From Hydrogenophaga flava NBRC 102514 (GTDB taxonomy: Bacteria > Pseudomonadota > Gammaproteobacteria > Burkholderiales > Burkholderiaceae_C), in NCBI RefSeq assembly GCF_001571145.1, contig NZ_BCTF01000007.1, forward strand, positions 62,001 through 126,000: DNA of 64,000 nucleotides, written 5' to 3'. Below the pieces are notes generated by a model, which was given only the letters and a program-made list of their open reading frames with translations, had not been told where the DNA came from and did no database searches. The position numbers and the translations under genes were made by a program. Positions 7,860 through 15,972 of the stretch are shown here, one piece after another; the first letter of the stretch is position 1, and every line of letters starts with the position of its first letter.

Positions 7860-8708
7860 ATGAACTTCCTCCACACGCTCACCGGCTCCTTCGCCCAGCC
7901 CGCCGCCGAGAACCCGACGGTCGCCATGATCGAGGCCGCCTACCGGCACCACGGCATGGAATGGCGCTACGTCAACTGCGAGGTGCCGCCCGAGAAGCTG
8001 GCCGACGCGGTGCGCGGCGCCCGCGCCATGGGCTGGGCCGGCTTCAACTGCTCGCTGCCGCACAAGGTGACCGTGATCGAGCACCTGGATGGCCTGGCGC
8101 CGTCGGCGCAGATCATCGGCGCGGTCAACACCGTGGTGCTGCGGGACGGCCTGCTGGTGGGCGAGAACACCGACGGCCAGGGCTTCGTCGAAGCGCTGCG
8201 CCCGGTCTGCACCATCGAAGGCCAGCTCGTGCTGCTGTTCGGCGCCGGTGGCGCGGCGCGGGCGGTGGCGGTGGAACTGGCGCTGGCCGGCGCGGCCCAC
8301 ATCACCGTGGTCAACCGGGGTCGGCTGCGCGGCCAGGAGCTGGCCGATCTGGTCGCCGAAAAGACCGGCGCCACCGCCGAATACCAGCACTGGCAGCCTG
8401 CCATGCCGGTGCCCGCCGGCACCGGCATCGTGGTCAACGCCACCTCCATCGGCCTTTTCCCAAATGTGGACGACCAGCTCGACATCGACTGGAGCACCCT
8501 GCGCCCCGGCATGGTGGTGGCCGACGCCATCCCCAACCCGCCGCGCACCCACCTCATCCGCACCGCCGAAGCCGCCGGCTGCACCGTGCTCGACGGCCTG
8601 GGCATGCTGGTCAATCAGGGCGCAGTGGCGATCCGGCTGTGGAGCGGGGTGGATGTGGACCGGGGGGTGATGCGCAGGGAGCTGGAATCCATCTTCAACA
8701 CGGCCTGA
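7860..8708 (+). CDS. Shikimate dehydrogenase-family oxidoreductase (AroE-like, substrate uncertain)
   Basis: This 282-residue protein has the shikimate/quinate dehydrogenase fold. The catalytic Lys is at about residue 69 (NCSLPHKVTV), the catalytic Asp at about 105 (ENTDGQG), and the Rossmann NAD(P) loop GAGGAARAV at 128-136. The usual N-terminal Ser-x-Ser pair that holds the shikimate carboxylate (as in PIxHSxSP) is not present; here the region reads LTGSFAQPAAENP. It is therefore more likely an AroE paralogue (AroE-like1/quinate-type) than the biosynthetic enzyme. It starts 46 bp after the TRAP terminator with an AGGGACACGCC leader, so it is probably transcribed separately. It may act on a polyhydroxy acid related to the nearby transporter, but that is only inference. 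Confidence 0.75.
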   Translation: MNFLHTLTGSFAQPAAENPTVAMIEAAYRHHGMEWRYVNCEVPPEKLADAVRGARAMGWAGFNCSLPHKVTVIEHLDGLAPSAQIIGAVNTVVLRDGLLVGENTDGQGFVEALRPVCTIEGQLVLLFGAGGAARAVAVELALAGAAHITVVNRGRLRGQELADLVAEKTGATAEYQHWQPAMPVPAGTGIVVNATSIGLFPNVDDQLDIDWSTLRPGMVVADAIPNPPRTHLIRTAEAAGCTVLDGLGMLVNQGAVAIRLWSGVDVDRGVMRRELESIFNTA

Positions 8709-8780
8709 GCGTCCCTGCTGACACCACGTTGTCAGTGGCCTGCCGTAGGCTTGCGGCTTCTTCCGCACATCCCTTTCACC

Positions 8781-9140
8781 ATGAATCCGCCCCGAGTCCA
8801 GACCTTGCTCAATGACATCCGCTTCACCAGCGAGGCGCACTTCCTGCTCGTCTCGCGGTTGCGTGAGCTGATCCAGAAGACCGTGCCCGGCGCGACCGAC
8901 GAAGTCAAATACGGCGGCTTCCTGTTCTCGGCCGATGTGCCGTTCTGCGGCGTGTTTGCTTACAGCGCCCACGTGTCGCTGGAGTTTGGGCACGGAGCCG
9001 CCATGCCCGACCCGCACAAGGTCCTTCAGGGCTCAGGCAAGCTGCGTCGCCACATCAAGCTCGGCAGTGTGGACGACATCTCGGCCATGCATGTGGCGTT
9101 CTATCTTCCGCTTGCGCTGGAAGCTGCTCGGGGTGCCTGA
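8781..9140 (+). CDS. DUF1801 domain protein
   Basis: This small soluble protein of 119 residues has the DUF1801/YdhG-like pattern: LRELIQKTVPGATDEVKYGGFLFS, then VFAYSAHVSLEFGHGAAMPDPHKVLQGSGKLRRHIKL. The family is of unknown function; the fold is a small alpha/beta sheet domain. The start at 8781 removes ten residues of an open upstream extension and gives the usual N-terminus. It stands alone between the AroE-like gene and creB, with no clear operon partner. Confidence 0.8.
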   Translation: MNPPRVQTLLNDIRFTSEAHFLLVSRLRELIQKTVPGATDEVKYGGFLFSADVPFCGVFAYSAHVSLEFGHGAAMPDPHKVLQGSGKLRRHIKLGSVDDISAMHVAFYLPLALEAARGA

Positions 9141-9205
9141 TCCGCGCGTGGGTGTGCCTCGCACGAGGCCTATGATCGCGGGCTGACGCACTCACCTAGG
9201 CCCAC

Positions 9206-9907
9206 ATGGCGCACCGCATCCTGCTGCTGGAAGACGAACAGGCGATCGCCGACACACTGCTCTACGCGCTGCGCAGCGAGGGCTTCGAGGTCACCCACGT
9301 CACGCTCGCGCGCGACGCGCTGGCAGCATTCGCGCAACAGCCTCCGGATCTCGCCATCCTCGACGTCGGCGTGCCCGACGGCAACGGCTTTGACGTGTGC
9401 CGCGCCATCCGCAAGACCAGCGAGTTGCCCATCGTCTTCCTGACCGCGCGCAGCGAGGAGATCGACCGTGTGCTCGGGCTGGAGCTGGGAGCGGACGACT
9501 ACGTGAGCAAGCCGTTCTCGCCGCGCGAGGTCTGCGCGCGGGTCAAGGCGATCCTGCGGCGCACGGCCAACGGCAAGGCGGCGGAGCATGGCGCCGCGCT
9601 GCCGACGGCCGGCTCGGCCTCGCTGCGGCTGGGCGAAACCGCGCAGCGCATCGCCTGCGGCGGCGGCTACCTCGCGCTCACGCGCTACGAGTACCTGCTG
9701 CTGGCGACGCTGCTGCGCCGGCCCGGTCGCATCTTCTCGCGCGCCGAGCTGATGGACCTGGTCTGGGCCGACGCGCCCGACACGCTGGACCGCACGGTCG
9801 ACGCCCACATCAAGCTGCTGCGCGCCAAGCTGCGCGAACGCGGCCTCTCGCCCGACCTGATCCAGACGCACCGGAACATGGGCTATTCGCTGCAGCTTTC
9901 CCCATAG
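9206..9907 (+). CDS. creB: Two-component response regulator CreB
   Basis: This 233-residue OmpR-class regulator has an N-terminal receiver domain. The acidic pocket is at residues 10-11, the phospho-acceptor Asp at about 53 (LAILDVGVPDGNG), and the switch Thr and Lys in FLTARSEEI and YVSKPFSP. The C-terminal winged helix covers about residues 135-230 and ends VDAHIKLLRAKLRERG. Similarity to CreB is supported by the next gene, whose N-terminus is clearly CreC. Phosphorylated CreB activates genes carrying TTCAC-N6-TTCAC tags; one such tag lies upstream of creD at 13826-13841. It is 32 bp from creC and likely co-transcribed with it. Confidence 0.9.
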   Translation: MAHRILLLEDEQAIADTLLYALRSEGFEVTHVTLARDALAAFAQQPPDLAILDVGVPDGNGFDVCRAIRKTSELPIVFLTARSEEIDRVLGLELGADDYVSKPFSPREVCARVKAILRRTANGKAAEHGAALPTAGSASLRLGETAQRIACGGGYLALTRYEYLLLATLLRRPGRIFSRAELMDLVWADAPDTLDRTVDAHIKLLRAKLRERGLSPDLIQTHRNMGYSLQLSP

Positions 9908-9939
9908 GCTGACGTCGCACACACATATATAGACCCACG

Positions 9940-11379
9940 ATGCGCATCGGCCTGCGTCTGCTGTTCGCTTTCTTCCTGGTGCTCGGCCTGGCGCTGTTTG
10001 TCGTGCTGCGCGTGTTCATCGAGGAGGTCAAGCCCGGCACGCGGCTGGCGATGGAGGACAGTCTGGTGGACGCGGCGAACGCGCTGGCGCTGGTGGCGGC
10101 ACCCGATCTGAAGGCCGGCACCATCGCCAGTGGGTCGTTTGCGCAGGCGCTGTCGGCGCTGCCCTCGGTGGACCCGGGCGCGACCATCTGGGGCTTTCGC
10201 AAGTCGCGCATCGACTACCGCATCACCGTCACCGACGCGCGCGGCATCGTGGTGTTCGACAGCCGCGGGCAGGACCTGGGCAAGGACCATTCGCAGTGGA
10301 ACGACGTGCTGCGCACGCTGCGCGGCGAGTATGGCGCGCGCTCCAGCGGCGAAAGCGCCTACGACGCCGACCGCACCGTGATGCACGTGGCGGCGCCGGT
10401 GACGGATGGCGCGCGGATCATCGGCGTGCTCACAGTCTCTCGCCCGAACCAGACGCTGGAGCCCTACATCCAACGCAGCCGCGACCGCATCCTCAACTGG
10501 TCCTGGGTGCTGCTGGGCTTGTCCCTGGCAATCGGCCTGCTGTTCACCTGGTGGATCGCCAGCTCGCTCTCGCGCCTGCGTGGGTATGCCAACGCGGTGG
10601 CGCGTGGCGAACGGGCCGAGCTGCCGCGCATGGGTCGGCTCTCGGGCAACACCGAGTTCGCCGACCTGGCGCAGGCGGTCGAGCGCATGCGCCTGAAGCT
10701 CGAAGACAAGGCCTATGTCGAGAACTACGTGCACACGCTGACGCACGAGCTCAAGAGCCCGCTGGCGGCGATCCGCGGCGCGGCCGAGCTGCTGCAGGAG
10801 CCCATGCCCGAGGCCGACCGCGAGCGTTTCGCGGGCAACATCCAGCGCCAGACCGAGCGCCTGCAGCAGCTGATCGACCGGCTGCTGGCGCTGGCCGATG
10901 TGGAGCAGCTGCGGCAGCTGCGCACGGTGGAGCCGGTGGACCTGTCGGCGCTCACGCGCGAGCTGCTGCACACGGCCGAGCCGACGCTGCGGCGCAAGGG
11001 CCTGCGGCTGCAGACCACGCTGGACGAGGGCGCCACGGTGCGCGGCGACCGCTTCCTGATCGCGCAGGCGCTGCAGAACCTGCTGGACAACGCCATCGAC
11101 TTTTCACCGCAGGGCGGCGCGCTGGTGGTGGTTGCCAGGCGCCTGGACGGGCAGGTGGAATGGTCGGTGCGCGACGAGGGGCCGGGCGTGCCCGACTACG
11201 CGGCCGACAAGATTTTTGACCGCTTCTATTCGCTGCCGCGCGCCGACACGCACGAGAAAAGTTCGGGCCTGGGCCTGTGCCTCGTGAAGGAGGTCAGCGA
11301 GCTGCACGGTGGCACGCTTCGCATTGACAACGTGGCCGACCCGCGCGGCTGCCGTGCGAGCTGGACGCTGCCAGCCTGA
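9940..11379 (+). CDS. creC: Sensor histidine kinase CreC
   Basis: This 479-residue inner-membrane kinase begins MRIGLRLLFAFFLVLGLALF and continues with EEVKPGTRLAMEDSLVDAAN, which is very characteristic of CreC. A periplasmic sensor region runs from about residue 30 to 185, followed by a second helix near residues 186-208 and a HAMP segment. The phospho-acceptor His is at about 269 in THELKSPLAAIRG. The ATP-binding domain has an N box (LLDNAIDFS), DEGPGVPD, and SGLGLCLVKEV. It should phosphorylate CreB in response to a metabolic signal linked to carbon source, as in enterobacteria. The signal itself is unknown here. Confidence 0.93.
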   Translation: MRIGLRLLFAFFLVLGLALFVVLRVFIEEVKPGTRLAMEDSLVDAANALALVAAPDLKAGTIASGSFAQALSALPSVDPGATIWGFRKSRIDYRITVTDARGIVVFDSRGQDLGKDHSQWNDVLRTLRGEYGARSSGESAYDADRTVMHVAAPVTDGARIIGVLTVSRPNQTLEPYIQRSRDRILNWSWVLLGLSLAIGLLFTWWIASSLSRLRGYANAVARGERAELPRMGRLSGNTEFADLAQAVERMRLKLEDKAYVENYVHTLTHELKSPLAAIRGAAELLQEPMPEADRERFAGNIQRQTERLQQLIDRLLALADVEQLRQLRTVEPVDLSALTRELLHTAEPTLRRKGLRLQTTLDEGATVRGDRFLIAQALQNLLDNAIDFSPQGGALVVVARRLDGQVEWSVRDEGPGVPDYAADKIFDRFYSLPRADTHEKSSGLGLCLVKEVSELHGGTLRIDNVADPRGCRASWTLPA

Positions 11380-11391
11380 ATCGCAGGAGAC

Positions 11392-11943
11392 TCAGCCCTT
11401 CGCGCGCGACGCGTCGAAGATGAAACAGGTGGTGGTGGCGTGGGCGTAGAGCTTGCCGTCGGGGCCGACGATGCGGGCTTCGGCGGTGGCCATCTGCCGG
11501 CCGCTGTGGATCACCTTGCCGATGGCGCGCAGCGGGCCGGACTTGTCGCTGGCCGAGCGCACGATGTTCAGGCCGAGTTCGGCGGTGGTGTAGCCGGTGC
11601 CGGCGGGCAGCTTGGTCTGCACCGCGCAGCCCAGAGCCGAGTCCAGCAGCGTGGCGTACCAGCCGCCGTGCACCGTGCCCAGCGGGTTGTAGTGCTTGAA
11701 CTGCGGCGCGCCCTGGAACACCGCGTGGCCGTCGCCCACCTCGATCAGGTAGAAGCCCAGGGTCTCGCTGATGGGCGGGTAGGGCAGTTCCCCGCACAGC
11801 AGCGCCTGCATGATTTCCAGCCCGGTCTTGCCGGCGATCTGTTCCGGCGTTGAAACGCCGGCCCGGCCGCCACCGGCTTCGATGCGCTGCCGCGCGGCGG
11901 CTTCTTCCTGTTCCCAGCGCAGGCGGATGTTCTCGGTGTCCAT
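11392..11943 (-). CDS. PaaI-family hotdog thioesterase
   Basis: This 183-residue protein has a helical N-terminal extension (about residues 1-55) and a hotdog thioesterase domain. The core motif HYNPLGTVHGGWYATLLDSALGCA carries the PaaI-type HGG and the catalytic acidic residue. It is followed by TTAELGLNIVRSAS and GRQMATAEARIVGPDGKLYAHATTTC. It probably hydrolyses acyl- or aryl-CoA thioesters, but the substrate cannot be told from sequence. It is divergent from a MarR regulator; the 52-bp spacer holds two palindromes, so MarR control is likely. Confidence 0.88.
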   Translation of the reverse strand: MDTENIRLRWEQEEAAARQRIEAGGGRAGVSTPEQIAGKTGLEIMQALLCGELPYPPISETLGFYLIEVGDGHAVFQGAPQFKHYNPLGTVHGGWYATLLDSALGCAVQTKLPAGTGYTTAELGLNIVRSASDKSGPLRAIGKVIHSGRQMATAEARIVGPDGKLYAHATTTCFIFDASRAKG

Positions 11944-11961
11944 GGTGTGTCCTCAAGACGG

Positions 11962-11989
11962 TTGCATATGCAATCATTGTAGATACAAT
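11962..11989. promoter_or_regulatory. Twin palindromes, putative MarR operator
   Basis: The palindrome TTGCATATGCAA (11962-11973) and the near-palindrome ATTGTAGATACAAT (11976-11989, arms ATTGTA/TACAAT) lie side by side in the short spacer between the thioesterase and marR genes. MarR-family repressors typically bind such AT-rich inverted repeats over their own promoters. The role is inferred. Confidence 0.6.
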
Positions 11990-11995
11990 CAAATC

Positions 11996-12466
11996 ATGGC
12001 CGCAAGCACCTCCACCCAATCCCTGCCGCAAGGCTGCACCAACCTGAAGTTGCGTCAGTTCATGCGCCGCGTGGCCCAGTTCTACGACGCCGAGATGGCG
12101 CAGGTGGGGCTCAAGACCACGCAGTACTCGCTGCTGTCCTACGTCGACAAGCTGGGTCCGGTGCGTCCTGGCGAGCTGGCCGAGGGGCTGAAGATGGACG
12201 CGTCCACGCTCACGCGCAACCTGCGGCCGCTGGTCGACGCGGGCTGGGTGGTGGTGTCGGCGGGCGAGGACGCGCGCAGCCGCCTGGTGAACCTCACGCC
12301 CGCTGGCCGCGAGAAGCGCGCCGAGGCCAAGCGGCGCTGGAAGGTGGCCCAGCTGGGCATCAACCGGCGGCTCGGCGAGGACCAGGTGGTGGCGCTGCAC
12401 GCGCTGATCGACGCGTCGATGGACAAGCTCGCTCCCGTGGCGGCCGGGGGCGAGGGCGATGAGTGA
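11996..12466 (+). CDS. MarR-family transcriptional regulator
   Basis: This 156-residue winged-helix regulator has the MarR pattern. A first helix (LRQFMRRVAQFYDAEMAQVGLKTTQYSLLS) precedes the reading helix PGELAEGLKMDASTLTRNLRPL, and the wing is GWVVVSAGEDARSRLVNLT. It is likely a dimeric repressor of the divergent thioesterase and of the MATE exporter, whose gene overlaps its stop by eight bases. The ligand is unknown; many MarR proteins sense phenolics or drugs. The start chosen is the ATG at 11996, directly after the palindromes. An upstream in-frame extension would run through the operator and is rejected. Confidence 0.88.
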   Translation: MAASTSTQSLPQGCTNLKLRQFMRRVAQFYDAEMAQVGLKTTQYSLLSYVDKLGPVRPGELAEGLKMDASTLTRNLRPLVDAGWVVVSAGEDARSRLVNLTPAGREKRAEAKRRWKVAQLGINRRLGEDQVVALHALIDASMDKLAPVAAGGEGDE

Positions 12467-13820
12467 GCCCGGCGCCAAAGCGCCCAACCCCCTGCTGACC
12501 GCGCCCATCCTGCCGCTGCTGCTGAAGTTTGCGCTGCCCAACATGGTGGCGATGCTGGCGACCGCGCTGGCGGCGATCGCCGAGACCGCCTACGTCGGCC
12601 GCTTCGGCTCGCCCGCGCTGGCCGGCATGGCGCTGGTGTTTCCCTTCGTGATGTTCCAGATGATGCTGTCGGGCGGCGCCATGGGTGGCGGCGTCTCCTC
12701 GGCGGTGAGCCGCGCGCTGGGCGCGGGCGACGCCGTGCGGGCCAACGCGCTGGCGGTGCACGCGGTGTGGATCGCGCTGGCGGCCGGCGGGGTGTACATG
12801 GTGGCCATGCTCACGCTGGGTGAGGCCGTGCTGTCAGCGCTGGGCGGGCAGGGCGAGGCGCTGGCGCAGGCCATGGCCTATGGCAACGTCGCCTTCCTGG
12901 GCTCGGTGTTTGTCTGGCTGGTGAACACCCTGGCCTCGGTGAGCCGCGGCGCCGGCAACATGGCCGCGCCCTCGCTGACGCTGTTCGTGGTGGCGCTGCT
13001 GCAGGTGGCGCTGGGCGGCGCGCTCGGGCTGGGCTGGGGGCCGTGGCCGCCGCTGGGCATGGCGGGCGTCGCCGCGGGCGGTGTGATCGCCTACGGGGCG
13101 GGCGCGGCCTGGCTGTGGTGGACTCTCGCCTCAGGGCGGGCGCGCATATCGCTGAACATGCGCGGCACGCGTTTCGAGCGTGCTTTGTTCGCCGACATCC
13201 TGCGCGTCGGCGCGGTGGCCTGCATCTCGCCGCTGCAGACGGTGCTGACCATCCTCATCCTCACGCGGCTGGTGGCGCAGTTCGGCACCGACGCGCTGGC
13301 CGGCTACGGCATCGGCACGCGGCTCGAATTCCTGCTGGTACCGGTGGCGTTCGCCATCGGCGTGGCCTCGGTGCCGCTGGTGGGCATGGCGATTGGCGCC
13401 GGGCTGGTGGCCCGGGCGCGGCGCGCGGCCTGGACGGCGGCGGCTCTGGCCACCGCCGTGCTCGGCGGGCTGGGCCTGATCGTGACGCTGGCGCCCGACC
13501 TCTGGACCGGCCTGTTCTCGCAGGACCCGGCGGTGCTGGACGCCGCCGCGGGCTACTTCCGCTGGGCCGGCCCGGTCTATGGCCTGTTCGGTCTGGGCCT
13601 GTCGCTGTACTTCTCGTCGCTGGGCGCGGGCAAGGCCATTGGCCCGGTGCTGGCGGGCACGCTGCGGCTGGTGATGGTGGCCGGCGGCGGCCTGCTGCTG
13701 GCGCTGTGGCAGACGCCCACCTGGACCATCTTCGCGCTGCTGTCGGCGGGCATGGCGGTGTACGGCCTCAGCTCGGTGCTGTTCGTGCGCCTCACCCCGT
13801 GGGGAGTGGGGAAGGCCTGA
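12459..13820 (+). CDS. MATE-family efflux transporter
   Basis: This 453-residue inner-membrane protein has twelve predicted helices in two similar halves, as expected for the MATE (NorM/DinF) family. The N-terminal half begins ILPLLLKFALPNMVAMLATA and the helix AETAYVGRFGSPALAGMALV carries the typical family pattern. The repeat in the second half is DILRVGAVACISPLQTVLTI. It exports drugs or metabolites using a sodium or proton gradient. The gene overlaps marR by eight bases and is therefore translationally coupled to it, which suggests derepression by a toxic ligand. The substrate is unknown. Confidence 0.92.
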   Translation: MSEPGAKAPNPLLTAPILPLLLKFALPNMVAMLATALAAIAETAYVGRFGSPALAGMALVFPFVMFQMMLSGGAMGGGVSSAVSRALGAGDAVRANALAVHAVWIALAAGGVYMVAMLTLGEAVLSALGGQGEALAQAMAYGNVAFLGSVFVWLVNTLASVSRGAGNMAAPSLTLFVVALLQVALGGALGLGWGPWPPLGMAGVAAGGVIAYGAGAAWLWWTLASGRARISLNMRGTRFERALFADILRVGAVACISPLQTVLTILILTRLVAQFGTDALAGYGIGTRLEFLLVPVAFAIGVASVPLVGMAIGAGLVARARRAAWTAAALATAVLGGLGLIVTLAPDLWTGLFSQDPAVLDAAAGYFRWAGPVYGLFGLGLSLYFSSLGAGKAIGPVLAGTLRLVMVAGGGLLLALWQTPTWTIFALLSAGMAVYGLSSVLFVRLTPWGVGKA

Positions 13821-13825
13821 TCCGT

Positions 13826-13841
13826 TTCACATTCACTTCAC
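13826..13841 (+). promoter_or_regulatory. cre-tag direct repeat upstream of creD
   Basis: TTCAC-ATTCAC-TTCAC fits the TTCAC-N6-TTCAC CreB recognition sequence known from Escherichia coli exactly. It lies 66 bp before the creD start, just after the MATE stop. The position and the creBC genes nearby make direct CreB activation of creD likely. Confidence 0.8.
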
Positions 13842-13907
13842 ACAGGCTGCGTGGGCGCCGCACAGCCGCTTTGAAGAATCGCTCCGTCCCAACACAAGGA
13901 GCGAGAA

Positions 13908-15272
13908 GTGAACCGATTTCCCCTGCTGAGCAAGACCGCCGTCATCGGCTTGCTGATGGTCCTGCTGCTGATTCCGCTGGCCATGGTGAGCGACCTGGTC
14001 CGCGAGCGCACCGAGCACCGCGAACACGCGCGCAGCGAGGTAGCCCGTGCCCACGCCGGCACCCAGACCCTCACCGGCCCCGTGCTGCACGTGCCCTACA
14101 CCGAGACGTTCACCCGCAAGGTGGTGGTCGACGTGGCGCGCAACATCGAGCGCGAAGAGACGGTTAAGGAACACCGCGTGGCCACGGTGTTTCCGCAGAC
14201 GATGGACACGCGCAGTCGCCTGACGACCGAGGTGCGCTGGCGCGGCGTGTTTCCGGTCACGGTCTACAACAGCCGCCACGACAGCGCCGGGCGTTTCGTC
14301 TGGAAGGACGTGGCGCCGCGCGAGAAGGGTGGCAAGATCGCGCTGGGCCAGCCCTGGCTGAACTTCGGCGTGAGCGACCTGCGCGGCCTGCAAGGCCAGC
14401 CCGAACTGAAGCTCGCGGGCCAGGCCCTGACCGTCACCGCAGCGCCCGCCGATGCGGACCTGCCTCTGCCCCTGGCCGCCGCCCTCGGCGCCGAGCTGCT
14501 GCAGCCCGGTGCGACGCTGGACTTCACGCTGGGCATGGACCTGGCCGGCACAGGGCAGATCGGCTTCGTGCCGCTGGCCGATGACAACAGACTCAGCCTG
14601 GTCTCGGCCTGGCCGCATCCCACCTTCGGCGGCGACTTCCTGCCGCGCCAGCGCACGGTGAACGCCGACGGCTTCGAGGCGCACTGGAGCGTGCCCGCGC
14701 TCTCCACCCAGGCGCAGCAGCAGTTCCTGTCGCAAGGCAAGGAGCGCGTGGCGCTGGACAGTTTCTCGGTCTCGCTGGGCAACCCGGTCGACGTCTACCG
14801 CCTGACCGAGCGCGCCACCAAGTACGGCCTGATGTTCATCGTGCTCACCTTCGCGGCCTTCTTCGTGCTGGAGATGGTCAAACGCTGGCGCATCCACCCC
14901 ATGCAGTACCTGATGATCGGCGCGGCCCTGGTGCTGTTCTTCCTGCTGCTGCTCTCGCTGTCGGAACAGCTGGGCTTCTTCACCGCCTACCTGGCCGCCA
15001 GCGCTGGCTGCATCGCGCTGCTGACGCGCTACCTGCGCCACGTGCTGGGCGGCTGGCGGCCGGCGCTGGGCATCAGCGGCCTGCTGGTGGCGCTCTATGG
15101 CGTGCTCTACGGCATCCTGCAGTCGGAGGACAACGCGCTGGTGATGGGCTCGCTGCTGCTGTTCGGTGTGCTGGCCGCGGTGATGGTCGCCACCCGCAAG
15201 ATCGACTGGTACAACGTGATGGGTTCTGGGCCGGCGCGGACAGGCCCGGAGCTTGAATCCGCCCCCACCTGA
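13908..15272 (+). CDS. creD: Inner-membrane protein CreD
   Basis: This 454-residue membrane protein is close to the usual CreD length. It has an N-terminal helix (KTAVIGLLMVLLLIPLAMV), a long periplasmic domain at about residues 30-305, and five or six C-terminal helices beginning at YGLMFIVLTFAAFFVLEMV. It is the classic effector of CreBC and is linked to envelope stress and beta-lactam response in Gram-negatives. Its biochemical role is unsettled. The start is a GTG at 13908 with a strong AAGGAGCGAGA site. Here creD is separated from creBC by the thioesterase, MarR and MATE genes, but it carries its own cre tag. Confidence 0.93.
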   Translation: MNRFPLLSKTAVIGLLMVLLLIPLAMVSDLVRERTEHREHARSEVARAHAGTQTLTGPVLHVPYTETFTRKVVVDVARNIEREETVKEHRVATVFPQTMDTRSRLTTEVRWRGVFPVTVYNSRHDSAGRFVWKDVAPREKGGKIALGQPWLNFGVSDLRGLQGQPELKLAGQALTVTAAPADADLPLPLAAALGAELLQPGATLDFTLGMDLAGTGQIGFVPLADDNRLSLVSAWPHPTFGGDFLPRQRTVNADGFEAHWSVPALSTQAQQQFLSQGKERVALDSFSVSLGNPVDVYRLTERATKYGLMFIVLTFAAFFVLEMVKRWRIHPMQYLMIGAALVLFFLLLLSLSEQLGFFTAYLAASAGCIALLTRYLRHVLGGWRPALGISGLLVALYGVLYGILQSEDNALVMGSLLLFGVLAAVMVATRKIDWYNVMGSGPARTGPELESAPT

Positions 15273-15285
15273 GGCCCGGGCTCCC

Positions 15286-15960
15286 ATGGCAACGTATCTG
15301 CACTTTGCCCCCGCGGTCGCGCTGGCCGTGGCGTTGGGGCCGCGCCGGGTGGGCTGGCGGCTGATGGTCGCGGGCGCCTTGTGTGGCGTCATGCCCGACC
15401 TCGACTTTGTCTCGGTCACGATGGGTTTTGACCGCTACAGCGGCACCTATGGCCACCGGGGCTTCACCCATTCGCTGGGCTTCGCGCTGCTGATTGGCCT
15501 GCTGGGTGCGCTGTGGCCTGCGGACGGCTGGCGACGTCGGGTCGGGCGCGGCGCCTTCCTCGCGCTGTGCACCGCGTCGCACCCGCTGCTCGACAGCCTG
15601 TTCGACGTGGGTATCTGCAGTGCCTGGCTCTGGCCGCTGGACGGCGCGCGGCATTGCCTGGACTGGCGGCCCGTACCGATGCAAGGCGTCGCGCTGTTCG
15701 GTGAGGAGCGCTTCCTGCTGGAGCTGCAGTGGATCGGCGTGCCGCTGCTGGTGCTGGCGAACGTGGGCATGCTGCTGCGGCACCTCGGGGCGCGCTGGAC
15801 CGGATGGGCCAGGCGCAGCACCCCGCGCCCGGTCCCTGTCCCGGCGCCGCTGACGACCACCGCAGAAGCCCAGGGGCCGCGCGCGCGCCGCCGGCAGCGG
15901 GTGCGCTACATGAATGCCGTGGCGCTGGCCTGGATGGGGCGGCGGGCACAACGGCTCTGA
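15286..15960 (+). CDS. YdjM-like membrane-bound metal-dependent hydrolase
   Basis: This 224-residue membrane protein has the YdjM/DUF457 pattern. A hydrophobic N-terminus (HFAPAVALAVAL) is followed by GVMPDLDF, GHRGFTHS in the middle, and ASHPLLDSLFD. The conserved Asp and His residues form the presumed metal site. Relatives are often LexA-regulated inner-membrane hydrolases of unknown substrate. The ATG at 15286 is favoured over an upstream in-frame codon because the hydrophobic part follows at once. It sits 13 bp downstream of creD and may be in the same transcript. The C-terminal tail from about residue 180 is Arg-rich and probably cytoplasmic. Confidence 0.85.
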   Translation: MATYLHFAPAVALAVALGPRRVGWRLMVAGALCGVMPDLDFVSVTMGFDRYSGTYGHRGFTHSLGFALLIGLLGALWPADGWRRRVGRGAFLALCTASHPLLDSLFDVGICSAWLWPLDGARHCLDWRPVPMQGVALFGEERFLLELQWIGVPLLVLANVGMLLRHLGARWTGWARRSTPRPVPVPAPLTTTAEAQGPRARRRQRVRYMNAVALAWMGRRAQRL

Positions 15961-15972
15961 GCAGACCCCGGC

